Below are positions 10,740 to 19,851 of a stretch of 64,000 nucleotides of DNA, piece by piece. This stretch comes from Candidatus Binatia bacterium. GTDB taxonomy: Bacteria; Desulfobacterota; Binatia; UBA12015. The first letter of the stretch is position 1. The number at the start of each line of letters is the position of its first letter. The DNA lies in NCBI GenBank assembly GCA_029243485.1, contig JAQWRY010000075.1, positions 1 to 64,000 of the forward strand. The letters are read 5' to 3'. A program made the translations under genes and the position numbers. The notes below the pieces were generated by a model. It had not been told where the DNA came from, did not search any database, and saw only the letters and a list, made by a program, of their open reading frames with translations.

Positions 10740-11319
10740 ACTCTTTGCCTACTCCATTGTCACGTTGGCACCGCTCCTGCTGCTGGGCGGCTGTCGGCAA
10801 GACATGCACGATCAGCCGCGTTACGAGCCGAACAGCGCCAGCGCGTTCTTCCCGAACGGAACCTCCGTACGACCACTGGTCGAGGGAGTCGTGGCACGCG
10901 GAACCGTATTGGACGATCCCGCCCGTACGACCGGCAAGGTCGACGAAGAGCCGGTGATGCGAAACCCCATCCCGGTCGATGAAAAACTGCTCGAGCGGGG
11001 CCGGGAGCGGTACGGCATCTACTGCACGCCGTGCCATGGAGCCATCGGCGACGGGAACGGCATGATCGTTCAGCGCGGCTACCGCCGACCTCCGAGTCTT
11101 CACCAGGAACGGATCATCGCATCGCCCGACGGCTACCTCTTCGATGTGATCACGAACGGGTACGGCGTGATGCCGGCGTATCGAGCACAGGTACCAGTCG
11201 ATGACCGCTGGGCGATCGTCGCCTACATGCGCGCGCTCCAACTGAGCCAGACCGCCGAGCTCGAACGACTCCCCCCGGTCGACCGGCGCGCCCTCCTCGC
11301 TTCCGGAGGTGAGCCGTGA
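10732..11319 (+). CDS. actE: Alternative complex III monohaem cytochrome c lipoprotein ActE
   Basis: A lipoprotein signal peptide ending LLLGGC anchors a periplasmic domain with a single haem c motif CTPCH and a likely axial Met in GVMPAY. It is the mobile-type haem subunit of ACIII and hands electrons on, probably to the cytochrome c domain of CoxB. ATG 10732 overlaps actD by eight bases; an in-frame GTG at 10723 is an alternative start. Confidence 0.93.
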   Translation: MRRLFAYSIVTLAPLLLLGGCRQDMHDQPRYEPNSASAFFPNGTSVRPLVEGVVARGTVLDDPARTTGKVDEEPVMRNPIPVDEKLLERGRERYGIYCTPCHGAIGDGNGMIVQRGYRRPPSLHQERIIASPDGYLFDVITNGYGVMPAYRAQVPVDDRWAIVAYMRALQLSQTAELERLPPVDRRALLASGGEP

Positions 11320-12461
11320 CCGAACTCGCACCACTACGCCACCGCGCCCTTCGCATCGGGCTCCTCGCCACGATTGCGTGCATCGCCGGAGCCATCTACG
11401 ACCCGGAGCAGGCGGTCCGTTCGTACCTGATCGGTTACCTGTTCTGGCTCGGGATCGCGCTTGGAGCGCTCGCCATCCTCGCGATCCACTTCCTGGCAGG
11501 GGGTGCCTGGAGCGCGGTCCTTCGACGGCCCCTGGAGGCGGCGACACGCACCTTTCCGCTCCTCGCCCTTCTCTTCCTGCCGCTCGCGGCGGGGACAACG
11601 ACTCTCTACGAGTGGGCCCATCCGGGGGTGATGGAGCACGACCCCATCCTCGCGGCGAAGGCCTCGTATCTGAACGTTCCCTTCTTCTACCTACGCGCGG
11701 CGCTCTACTTCTCGGCCTGGATCCTACTCTCCTTTTTCCTCAACCGGCTGTCGATCGCGGAGGACGAGAACGCCGACCCGAAAGCCACGCAGCGCCTCGA
11801 GATGCTGGGACGCGGAACGCTCGTCGTCTACGGACTTACCACGACGTTCGCCTCAATCGATTGGGTGATGTCGCTGGAGCCCCATTGGTTCTCCATGATC
11901 TTCGGTCTCCTGATCATGGGGGAGCAGGTGCTGTCGGCCTTCACGTTCGCGATTCCTGTCCTCCTCTACCTTCGGTGGCGCGGATGGATCGGCGACGTCG
12001 TGAAGCCTCAGCAGATGCGGGACCTCGGGAGCTTCTTGCTCGCGTTCGTGATGATCTGGGCCTACCTCTCGCTCTCTCAGTTGTTGATCATCTGGTCGGC
12101 CAACTTGCCGGAGGAGATCAGCTGGTATCTGCGTCGGTCGACGGGCGGATGGAAGCTTCTCGCAACAGCTCTCGTCCTCTTCCACTTCGCCGTCCCCTTC
12201 TTCGTGCTGCTCTCTCGCAACGCAAAGACACACGCCGTCGTTCTCGGTGGCGTGGCGCTGTGGATCTTGTTCGGTCGCTGGATCGAACTCGTGTTGCTGA
12301 TTGTGCCCTCCTACGAGACCACCGGCTTCACCCTCCACCCGATGGACCTCGCCACCCCGGTTGCCGTTGGCGGCGTGTGGCTTTGGGCCTACCTCGGACA
12401 TCTCGGGCGCCACCCGCTCATCCCGCGCAACGACCCGTCGCTCTCGGAGAATAGTCCATGA
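11316..12461 (+). CDS. actF: Alternative complex III integral membrane subunit ActF
   Basis: Second NrfD-like polytopic subunit of ACIII, 381 residues with about ten hydrophobic helices (for example YLIGYLFWLGIALGALAIL and LVLFHFAVPFFVLLS). It is more diverged than ActC and has been proposed to take part in proton handling. GTG start with a GTGA overlap on actE. Confidence 0.92.
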   Translation: MTELAPLRHRALRIGLLATIACIAGAIYDPEQAVRSYLIGYLFWLGIALGALAILAIHFLAGGAWSAVLRRPLEAATRTFPLLALLFLPLAAGTTTLYEWAHPGVMEHDPILAAKASYLNVPFFYLRAALYFSAWILLSFFLNRLSIAEDENADPKATQRLEMLGRGTLVVYGLTTTFASIDWVMSLEPHWFSMIFGLLIMGEQVLSAFTFAIPVLLYLRWRGWIGDVVKPQQMRDLGSFLLAFVMIWAYLSLSQLLIIWSANLPEEISWYLRRSTGGWKLLATALVLFHFAVPFFVLLSRNAKTHAVVLGGVALWILFGRWIELVLLIVPSYETTGFTLHPMDLATPVAVGGVWLWAYLGHLGRHPLIPRNDPSLSENSP

Positions 12462-12868
12462 GCCACGAAAGAGACGCCATCGCGGCAAGGCCGATCTACA
12501 TCGGTCTGGGAGCTCTTCTGTTGCTCGTCGTTCTCGGCTGGGCCATCCCGACGTGGCTCGAAGTGCGGCTGGTCGACGAGCGAACCGCCAAGCTCCCGCC
12601 GGCGAACCCTTTGACAGAGGTCTACGGACGCAAGGTGCCGCCCGCGCCCCGTCTCCAGGTAAATCCCGACCGCGACATCGCAGCACTTCGGGCGGCCGAA
12701 AGAGAACGGCTGGATCACTACGGCTGGCTCGACCGAGCGACCGGGCGAGCCCACATTCCCATCGAGAGAGCCATGGAGCTCCTCGCCGAAGGCTACTCCG
12801 TACACCCGTCAAGAGATCCGAGACCGGCGGTATCGACCGCAGAATCCGAGCTGGGAGATACACCATGA
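12458..12868 (+). CDS. Membrane-anchored hypothetical protein of the act-cox operon
   Basis: 136 residues with one N-terminal transmembrane helix (IYIGLGALLLLVVLGWAIP) and a periplasmic, charged, Pro-rich tail. No haem, copper or FeS motif is visible. Unnamed genes of this shape commonly lie between actF and the SCO gene in ACIII operons, so it may be an accessory subunit or assembly factor. It overlaps both neighbours by four bases (ATGA), which argues strongly that it is translated. Confidence 0.75.
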   Translation: MSHERDAIAARPIYIGLGALLLLVVLGWAIPTWLEVRLVDERTAKLPPANPLTEVYGRKVPPAPRLQVNPDRDIAALRAAERERLDHYGWLDRATGRAHIPIERAMELLAEGYSVHPSRDPRPAVSTAESELGDTP

Positions 12869-13713
12869 ACCGCACTCTCTGTATCGCTCTCTTCTCCGCC
12901 TCCCTTCTCGCGCTGGCCACCGTCGCCGTCGCCCAGCCGACCGGTGCCAGGCGCAGCATCCTTTCTTTGCCGGAGATGGGTCGCCCCGCAATTCTGCGGG
13001 ACGTTGCCTTCGATCAACGACTCGGCGACTACGTTCCTCTTGATGTCGAACTGACCGACGAACAGGGGTTGCCCGTAACGCTCGGGGACTACCTCGGAAA
13101 ACGCCCGATCGTTCTCCTTCCGGCGTACTACAGCTGTCCGATGCTTTGCCCACTCACCATCGAGGGGGCCGCACGCGCACTGAAGACGCTCCCCTTCGAT
13201 GCCGGTACGGAGTTCGACGTTGTCGTCTTCAGCTTCGACCCCGAAGACACCACCAAGAGTGCCGCGAGACAGAAGACCACGGCCGTGGCTCGCTACGGGC
13301 GAGAAGATGGCACGGGCTGGCACTTTCTTACGGGAACGCCAGACTCGATCGAGAGACTCACCAAGGCGATTGGCTACCGCTACGCCTTGGACGAGAAGAG
13401 CGGAGAGTACGCCCACCCGGCCGGCCTCGTCGTCCTCACGCCGACCGGCCAGATCTCGCGCTACCTGTTCGGACTCGATCCGAGCCCCCGCGACTTGCGG
13501 CTCGCACTCGTCGAATCGTCTGAGGAGAAAATCGGGAGTCCGGTCGACCAAGTACTTCTCTTCTGCCTGCAGTACGACCCGAAACACGGGAAGTACAGCG
13601 CGGTCGCGCTCGACTCGATGCGGCTCCTCGCGGCGGCCACCGTGGCCGGCCTCGGGCTCTTCATCGGTGCCGCCCTCTGGCGGGAGCGCCGGAAGCCGAA
13701 GGGGGGAACGTGA
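12865..13713 (+). CDS. SCO1/SenC-type copper chaperone
   Basis: Periplasmic thioredoxin-fold protein that delivers copper to the CuA centre of cytochrome oxidase. It has a signal peptide (LLALATVAVA), the copper/thiol motif CPMLC, and the conserved downstream His in YAHPAGLVVL. A C-terminal transmembrane helix (LLAAATVAGLGLFIGAALW) is followed by a basic tail. Placement directly before coxB agrees with that job. ATGA overlap with the previous gene. Confidence 0.92.
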   Translation: MNRTLCIALFSASLLALATVAVAQPTGARRSILSLPEMGRPAILRDVAFDQRLGDYVPLDVELTDEQGLPVTLGDYLGKRPIVLLPAYYSCPMLCPLTIEGAARALKTLPFDAGTEFDVVVFSFDPEDTTKSAARQKTTAVARYGREDGTGWHFLTGTPDSIERLTKAIGYRYALDEKSGEYAHPAGLVVLTPTGQISRYLFGLDPSPRDLRLALVESSEEKIGSPVDQVLLFCLQYDPKHGKYSAVALDSMRLLAAATVAGLGLFIGAALWRERRKPKGGT

Positions 13714-14708
13714 TGCCCGAACTTCGGCTCTTTCCCGAGCAAGCGTCAACCATGGCAGGCCAGGTGGACCAGCTCTACTGGTTCATCACAGGCGTGAGTG
13801 GCTTCTTTGCGGTTCTCGTCGCCTCGCTGATTCTGTTCTTCGCAGTCCGCTACCGCAAGAAACCCGTTCGCACGGAACGGCCACAGACCAAGAGCGTTCT
13901 CGGCCTCGAACTCACATGGACGATCATCCCCTTCCTCATCTCGATGGTGATGTTCGTCTGGGGCGCGCAAATCTTCATCGCGATGAGGGAACCTCCGCCC
14001 GACGCGCTTCAGGTGTTCGCCGTAGGCAAGAGGTGGATGTGGAAGGTTCAACACCTCGAAGGCCGGCGGGAGATCAACGAACTGCATGTACCCGTCGGTC
14101 AAGCCGTGAAAGTGACCCTGACCTCGGAAGACGTGATCCACAGCTTCTACATCCCGGCATTTCGCGTGAAGCAGGACGCGGTACCGGGCCGTTACACGGA
14201 GTTCTGGTTCGAGGCGACGACCCCCGGCACATACCACCTCTTCTGCTCGGAATTCTGTGGCAGTCAGCACGCACGCATGATCGGACAGGTCGTCGCCATG
14301 GCGCCGGCCGATTACCAAGCCTGGCTTTCGGGCACGGAACGCGGCGCTCCCCAGCTCACGATGATGGAGGCCGGAGAGCGGTCTTTCGTCGAGTTGGGAT
14401 GCAAGTCATGTCACCAGAGCGGGGACAGTGGACGCGGCCCAACCCTGGCCGGACTCGCCGGCAGCGTCATTGAAATGTCGGATGGAACGCGACGCGTCGC
14501 CGACGCCGCCTACCTGCGAGAAGCCATCCTACGACCGCAGGCGAGCGTCCGCGCTGGCTACCAGCCGATCATGCCTACCTTCCAGGGGCTGATCAGCGAA
14601 GATCGGGTTCTCGAGCTGATCGCGTACATCGAATCTCTCGAGGAGCCGGCGCCAACCGTCGTCGCGGACGGAATACGCACCGAGGAGGACAACACATGGA
14701 CGCGATGA
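13713..14708 (+). CDS. coxB: caa3-type cytochrome c oxidase subunit II with fused cytochrome c
   Basis: Two N-terminal transmembrane hairpin helices (residues ~15-42 and ~67-90) are followed by the cupredoxin domain with the CuA site: a His in VIHSFYIP, then [12 protein letters not shown] around residues 178-190. A C-terminal cytochrome c domain carries CKSCH (about residue 230) and a candidate Met ligand in PIMPTF. The fusion makes this a caa3 oxidase that can accept electrons directly from ACIII. ATG 13713 shares one base with the SCO stop. Confidence 0.95.
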   Translation: MPELRLFPEQASTMAGQVDQLYWFITGVSGFFAVLVASLILFFAVRYRKKPVRTERPQTKSVLGLELTWTIIPFLISMVMFVWGAQIFIAMREPPPDALQVFAVGKRWMWKVQHLEGRREINELHVPVGQAVKVTLTSEDVIHSFYIPAFRVKQDAVPGRYTEFWFEATTPGTYHLFCSEFCGSQHARMIGQVVAMAPADYQAWLSGTERGAPQLTMMEAGERSFVELGCKSCHQSGDSGRGPTLAGLAGSVIEMSDGTRRVADAAYLREAILRPQASVRAGYQPIMPTFQGLISEDRVLELIAYIESLEEPAPTVVADGIRTEEDNTWTR

Positions 14709-16330
14709 GCCCTGAGCAGTCGTCCGAGAACTACCTGAACGTCGACTACGGCGTTTGGTCGTGGCTCGCGACCAAAGATCACAAACGAATCGGCCTCCTC
14801 TACTTGGTCGGCATCACCGTCATGTTCGGACTCGGCGGCCTCGCCGCCCTCGCCATCCGCCTCGAGCTCCTCACGCCTGGCGGCGACCTCATGGGCGACG
14901 ACACCTACAACAAGATGTTCACCACACACGGTGTCATCATGATCTTCTTCTTTCTGGTACCCTCAATTCCGGCGGTACTGGGAAACTTCCTTCTGCCGCT
15001 GATGATCGGCGCCCGAGACCTCGCCTTCCCGCGCCTGAACCTCGCCAGCTGGTACATCTACATGCTCGGCGCCGGTGTCACTCTCGCAGCGATCCTGACG
15101 GGTGGAATCGATACCGGCTGGACGTTCTACACGCCGTACAGCACCGAAGGTTCGAATACGAACGTCACGATGGCCGCCCTGGGGATCTTCATCGCCGGCT
15201 TCTCGTCGATTCTGACCGGGCTCAACTTCCTCGTCACGATTCACCGAATGCGCTGCCCGGGGCTCACGTGGTTCCGCCTCCCCCTATTCGTCTGGGCGAT
15301 GTACGCAACCAGCATCATCTTCATCCTCGGGACCCCCGTGATCGCGATCACCATCCTGCTCGTGGCGGTCGAGCGAGCGTTGGACATCGGGATCTTCGAC
15401 CCAGCCCTCGGCGGAGACCCCATCCTCTTCCAGCATCTCTTTTGGTTCTACTCCCACCCGGCCGTGTACATCATGATCCTCCCGTCGATGGGTGTCGTAA
15501 GCGAGATCATCACTTGCTTCTCGCGTAACCGAATTTTCGGCTACACGTTCATTGCGGTCTCGAGCCTTGCAATCGCCCTTCTCGGATTTCTCGTCTGGGG
15601 TCATCACATGTTCGTTGCGGGGCAGTCCACGAATGCAGGGCTCATCTTCTCCTTCTTGAGTTTTGCCGTAGCGATTCCTTCGGGCGTGAAGGTGTTCAAC
15701 TGGACAGCGACGCTCTACAAGGGGTCCATCAGCTTCGAAGCACCGATGGTCTACGCACTGGGCTTCATCGGACTCTTCACGATCGGCGGGCTCACGGGAC
15801 TGTTCCTCGCATCCCTGGGCGTCGACGTTCACCTGACGGACACCTACTTCATCGTGGCGCACTTCCACTACATCATGGTGGGTGGGGCCGCGATGGCGTA
15901 CCTCGGCGCCTTGCACTTCTGGTGGCCGAAGATCAGCGGGCGGCTCTACTCCGAGGCTCTCGCTCGTATCTCCGCCGTGCTCGTCTTTCTCGGCTTCAAC
16001 CTGACCTTCTTTCCCCAGTTCCTCCTGGGCTATCTCGGAATGCCGCGGCGCTATCACGTCTACCCGCCCGAGTTTCAGGTACTGAACGTCTTCTCGACCG
16101 CCGGCGCGTCGATTCTGGGCATCGGGTACCTGCTGCCCCTGATCTATCTGGTCTGGTCGATGCGCTATGGACCTCGCGCGTCGAGCAACCCGTGGAATGC
16201 AGCCGGACTCGAGTGGACGACTTCGTCCCCGCCGCCGGCGCACAACTTCACAACGACCCCCGTCATCGACGGCGACGCGTACGACTACGTGCGGATTGAC
16301 TCGGACTCCAGTCATCGTGAGGTCGCCTGA
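14696..16330 (+). CDS. coxA: Cytochrome c oxidase subunit I (haem-copper, caa3)
   Basis: Catalytic oxygen-reducing, proton-pumping subunit with about twelve transmembrane helices. Landmark residues are visible: the haem a His in TTHGVIM, the CuB His-Tyr cross-link region [16 protein letters not shown], the His pair in WGHHMFVAG, and the haem ligands in [14 protein letters not shown]. The YSHP motif indicates the A-type family. It overlaps coxB by 13 bases; a second ATG at 14705 is possible. Confidence 0.96.
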   Translation: MDAMSPEQSSENYLNVDYGVWSWLATKDHKRIGLLYLVGITVMFGLGGLAALAIRLELLTPGGDLMGDDTYNKMFTTHGVIMIFFFLVPSIPAVLGNFLLPLMIGARDLAFPRLNLASWYIYMLGAGVTLAAILTGGIDTGWTFYTPYSTEGSNTNVTMAALGIFIAGFSSILTGLNFLVTIHRMRCPGLTWFRLPLFVWAMYATSIIFILGTPVIAITILLVAVERALDIGIFDPALGGDPILFQHLFWFYSHPAVYIMILPSMGVVSEIITCFSRNRIFGYTFIAVSSLAIALLGFLVWGHHMFVAGQSTNAGLIFSFLSFAVAIPSGVKVFNWTATLYKGSISFEAPMVYALGFIGLFTIGGLTGLFLASLGVDVHLTDTYFIVAHFHYIMVGGAAMAYLGALHFWWPKISGRLYSEALARISAVLVFLGFNLTFFPQFLLGYLGMPRRYHVYPPEFQVLNVFSTAGASILGIGYLLPLIYLVWSMRYGPRASSNPWNAAGLEWTTSSPPPAHNFTTTPVIDGDAYDYVRIDSDSSHREVA

Positions 16331-16331
16331 C

Positions 16332-16979
16332 GTGTCCTCTCCGGAGACGCACCCCGTCGCGCATCAGTTCGATGACGCCGAACAGCAGTTCGAGGCTTCG
16401 ACCCTCGGCATGTGGATTTTCCTGCTTACCGAGGTCATGTTCTTCGGCGGAATCCTCGTGGCCTATGCCGTGTACTTCGTTTCTTTCACCGAGGCTTTCG
16501 AGGACGCGAGCAATCACCTCTCCCTCGGCCTTGGAGCGCTCAATACCCTCGTTCTGCTGACGAGCAGCCTCACGATGGCCCGGGCCGTCCACGCGGCCCA
16601 AGCCGAGACGCGTCAAGCGCAATTCAAATGGCTCGGGATGACAATTCTTCTCGGGCTCGCGTTTCTCACGGTCAAAGCGTTCGAATACAGCTCAAAGTTT
16701 GCGGAGGCACTGGTACCGGGCGACCACTTCGGTTTCTCGGGACCCCACGCCGCGCAGCACGAACTGTTCATGTCGTTCTACTTCGCGCTGACGGGCCTGC
16801 ACGCCGTACACATGATCATCGGCATCGCGATTCTAAGTGTACTCTTGCTGATGGCGCGACAAGATCGGTTTCGCCACGACTACTTCACGCCGGTCGAAAT
16901 GACGGGACTCTATTGGCACTTCGTAGATCTCGTATGGATCTTCCTCTTTCCCATGCTGTATTTGCTGGGACGCCACTAG
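16332..16979 (+). CDS. coxC: Cytochrome c oxidase subunit III
   Basis: 215-residue, five-helix form of subunit III, which stabilises subunit I. It contains TLGMWIFLLTEVMFFGGI and, near the end, GLYWHFVDLVWIFLFPMLYL, both signature segments. GTG start one base after the coxA stop. Confidence 0.94.
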   Translation: MSSPETHPVAHQFDDAEQQFEASTLGMWIFLLTEVMFFGGILVAYAVYFVSFTEAFEDASNHLSLGLGALNTLVLLTSSLTMARAVHAAQAETRQAQFKWLGMTILLGLAFLTVKAFEYSSKFAEALVPGDHFGFSGPHAAQHELFMSFYFALTGLHAVHMIIGIAILSVLLLMARQDRFRHDYFTPVEMTGLYWHFVDLVWIFLFPMLYLLGRH

Positions 16980-16988
16980 GAGAACGTC

Positions 16989-17390
16989 GTGTCACACTAC
17001 GTCATTCCCGTCTCCACCTACAGCCGCACCTTCGCTAAGCTCATCGCACTCACGGCGCTCACGATCGCTATGGCCCTGGTCGACCTCGGAGCATGGAACA
17101 CCATCGCGGCCCTCACGATCGCTGCCACGAAGGCCGGGCTCGTCTGCTTCTACTTCATGGGATTGAGGTGGGCGAACCGGCTGATACGCGTTTCGTTCGT
17201 CGTGTCCCTGGCTGGAGTCGTGATTTTGTTCGGAGGTGTTCTGAACGACGACCTGACTCGCAGAACGAAGACCTATCTGCCGGCAGAAACGCGCGGTCTC
17301 GTCCGAGACTTCCGGGTGCAGGGGCTGGACGGCCTGATCCCTCGAACGCCGGAAGCGCAGACCCAGGAGGACGAGTCTGCGGTGCATTGA
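16989..17390 (+). CDS. coxD: caa3 oxidase small subunit IV
   Basis: 133 residues with three hydrophobic helices (LIALTALTIAMALVDLG, TIAALTIAATKAGLVCFYFM, VSFVVSLAGVVILFGGVL) matching the prokaryotic COX4 family, including the KAxLVxxYFM motif. GTG start nine bases after coxC. It is the last respiratory gene before the photolyase block, which begins 25 bases downstream. Confidence 0.88.
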   Translation: MSHYVIPVSTYSRTFAKLIALTALTIAMALVDLGAWNTIAALTIAATKAGLVCFYFMGLRWANRLIRVSFVVSLAGVVILFGGVLNDDLTRRTKTYLPAETRGLVRDFRVQGLDGLIPRTPEAQTQEDESAVH

Positions 17391-17415
17391 GTCGCGCCCG
17401 CGACCAGGAACGATC

Positions 17416-19851
17416 ATGACAAAGCCCGAGCAACTCCCTCTTGCCACAGCCGGGCCGGACCCCCACGGCCCCGTTCGAGAGAGGATCCAAGTCCTTCGAG
17501 GAGGAACACGTCTCGAAGGCGAGTTCATTCTGTACTGGATGCGCACGGCCGTGCGTGCGCACGAGAATCCAGCGCTCGACGCCGCCCTCCTTGCTGCGGA
17601 AGCCTATGACCGGCCGGTGTTCGTCTATCACGCGCTATCGGAGAGATACCCCTTCGCATCCGACCGTCATCACCGTTTCATCTTGGAAGGAGCTCGTGAT
17701 GTGCAGCTCGAGTTCCAGCGACGATCCATCGGATACGCCTTCCATCTCGAGCGACCGGGGCACCGGTCTCATGCTCTGAAGCAGCTGGCCACACGCGCCG
17801 CTCTCGTCGTCACGGAGGACTTCCCGACGCCTCCAATGCGTCAATGGCTCGATGCGCTCGTCGCCTCCTGCGATGCGCCGGTATGGACGGTCGACACCGC
17901 GTGCGTCGTGCCGATGCGCCTCGTCCCGGGCAAGCCGGATCGAGCGTTCGCATATCGGAACCGAACCCGCTCCCTCCGAGAGGCTCGCGTCGGAAGACCA
18001 TGGGTCGATGCCCCCTCGCCGGGCTCGCCTTTCGTTCCCGACGAGCTGCCGTTCGAACCCGTGGATCTGGAGAGAGAGACGCTCGGAGCGCTCATCGGCG
18101 CATGTGAGATCGACCACGGCGTGGCTCCGGTCCCCGAGACGCCCGGGGGCAGCACGGCCGGCTACCGACGATGGCAGGCGTTTCTCGAACGAGATCTCGA
18201 CCGCTACAGCGCGAAGCGCAACGATCCGTGCGCCGGCGCCACGAGCCGGATGTCCGCCTACCTGCACTATGGACACGTTTCACCGATGCGCCTCGCCCGC
18301 GAAGCAGCTGCGCACAGATCTGCGGGTGCTCGGAAGTTCCTCGACGAACTTCTCGTCTGGCGAGAGCTTGCGTACACATGGTGTTGGCACGAACAGAAGA
18401 TGGAAGAACTTTCGGCCCTCCCCCACTGGGCGCAGAACACGCTCGTCGAGCATCACGACGTGCCCCGTAGCGGGCTGTCTTGGGAACGACTCGCACGCGG
18501 CCGGAGCGGCGACGCGCTCTGGGATGCCGCGCAAACGTCACTCCTCGTTCATGGCGAGCTGCACAACAACCTGCGGATGACCTGGGGCAAGGCGATTCCG
18601 CCCTGGCGTCCAGACCCGAAGTCAGCCCTGGAGATGCTCCTCGACCTCAATCACCGCTACGCTCTGGATGGTAGAGATCCGGCGTCGTACGGCGGTCTCC
18701 TGTGGTGTCTGGGGCTCTTCGATCGCCCCTTTCCCGAAGCGAAAACGGCACTCGGCACGATTCGAAGTCGCTCGACCCGCAGCCAGGAAAGACGGATCGA
18801 CACGGCGGCCTATCTGCGCAAGGTCGAGAGACCTCGCGCCAGCTTCAACCCGAAGATCGCCGTGATTGGAGGCGGCATCGCCGGACTCGCTTGTGCCCGA
18901 ACCCTTCAGGACCATGGGCTTTCTGTCGTCGTCGTCGACAAGGGCCGGGGGCCCGGCGGTCGCACCTCTTCGCGGCGCACCCCCCAAGGGCACGTCGATC
19001 ACGGCGCACAGTTCTTCCACGCACGCGGGGAGAGCCTGAGGCGGTATGTTCGGTCCTGGGCCGAGGATGGAATCGCAGCCGCCTGGGACGCGAGATTTCT
19101 CGGCCCCTCGGAGAAGGGGGCCTTCGTAGAGCGCCACGACGAGGAGGTGCGTTGGGTTGGCACCCCATCGATGAGCGCTATTGCGCGGCACCTCGCCAGC
19201 GAGCTCGACGTGCGCCGTGACCAGCGAGTTCTCCGCCTCGAGCGCCATTTGGACGGCTGGCGGCTGGAGACCTCCGACGATGTGCTCGGCCCCTTCGACC
19301 AGGTCGTCCTTTCGCTTCCCGCAAGGCAGACGGCCTCGTTGTTGACTGACGGCGCTCTACGCGAGCGGCTCGCCTCCGTCCGTTACGCCCCTTGCCTCGC
19401 CGTCGCGACGAAGTTTCCGGTCGGACTCGACCTCGGGTTCGATGCGGCCCGGTTTGGCCCCGAGGAGCCTCTATCCTGGGTCGCCCGCGACGCGAGCAAG
19501 CCCCGCCGGACCGACGAGGGATGGTGGATCCTGCACGCGGCGCCCGATTGGTCACGCGACCATCTTGAACGGGACCCCGACGAGAACACCCGAGATCTTC
19601 TGGCGTGCTTCGCGGAGCGATTTGATTCGCCGCCGCCGGACGAGACGTTCGCGCATCGTTGGCGCTATGCTCTCGTCGAGACCCCGCTGGGGGAACCTTG
19701 CCTGGCGGACCCCGAGGCCGGCTGGATCGTCTGCGGCGATGGGTGTCTCGGCGGGCGCCTGGAAGCCGCCTGGGACAGCGGGATCGCCGCCGCGGGACGT
19801 CTACTGGGCGAGCCGCCCGAAACCGCCGCCCAGGGTGTGCCCGGCCAATGA
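17416..19851 (+). CDS. Class II photolyase fused to a renalase-like FAD oxidoreductase
   Basis: Residues ~12-450 form a class II DNA photolyase: YWMRTAVRAHENPALDAAL at the N-terminus, the FAD/DNA-binding helices with LVWRELAYTWCW and LLVHGELHNNLRMTWGKAI. From residue ~475 a second flavoprotein begins with the Rossmann motif VIGGGIAGLACARTL and an RTSSRR site, and ends with VCGDGCLGGRLEAAWDSGIA. That pattern matches the bacterial renalase/amine-oxidase-like family. The first half would repair UV dimers using light; the second probably oxidises a nicotinamide or amine compound. ATG 17416 follows AGGA. The gene is 25 bases after coxD and overlaps the next photolyase by four bases. No frameshift joins the halves. 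Confidence 0.9.
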   Translation: MTKPEQLPLATAGPDPHGPVRERIQVLRGGTRLEGEFILYWMRTAVRAHENPALDAALLAAEAYDRPVFVYHALSERYPFASDRHHRFILEGARDVQLEFQRRSIGYAFHLERPGHRSHALKQLATRAALVVTEDFPTPPMRQWLDALVASCDAPVWTVDTACVVPMRLVPGKPDRAFAYRNRTRSLREARVGRPWVDAPSPGSPFVPDELPFEPVDLERETLGALIGACEIDHGVAPVPETPGGSTAGYRRWQAFLERDLDRYSAKRNDPCAGATSRMSAYLHYGHVSPMRLAREAAAHRSAGARKFLDELLVWRELAYTWCWHEQKMEELSALPHWAQNTLVEHHDVPRSGLSWERLARGRSGDALWDAAQTSLLVHGELHNNLRMTWGKAIPPWRPDPKSALEMLLDLNHRYALDGRDPASYGGLLWCLGLFDRPFPEAKTALGTIRSRSTRSQERRIDTAAYLRKVERPRASFNPKIAVIGGGIAGLACARTLQDHGLSVVVVDKGRGPGGRTSSRRTPQGHVDHGAQFFHARGESLRRYVRSWAEDGIAAAWDARFLGPSEKGAFVERHDEEVRWVGTPSMSAIARHLASELDVRRDQRVLRLERHLDGWRLETSDDVLGPFDQVVLSLPARQTASLLTDGALRERLASVRYAPCLAVATKFPVGLDLGFDAARFGPEEPLSWVARDASKPRRTDEGWWILHAAPDWSRDHLERDPDENTRDLLACFAERFDSPPPDETFAHRWRYALVETPLGEPCLADPEAGWIVCGDGCLGGRLEAAWDSGIAAAGRLLGEPPETAAQGVPGQ

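Noticed and set aside
12301-12864. A long in-frame 5' extension of the SCO gene
   Set aside because: It overlaps actF and the 136-aa gene out of frame; the ATG at 12865 starts a proper signal peptide and overlaps the preceding stop.
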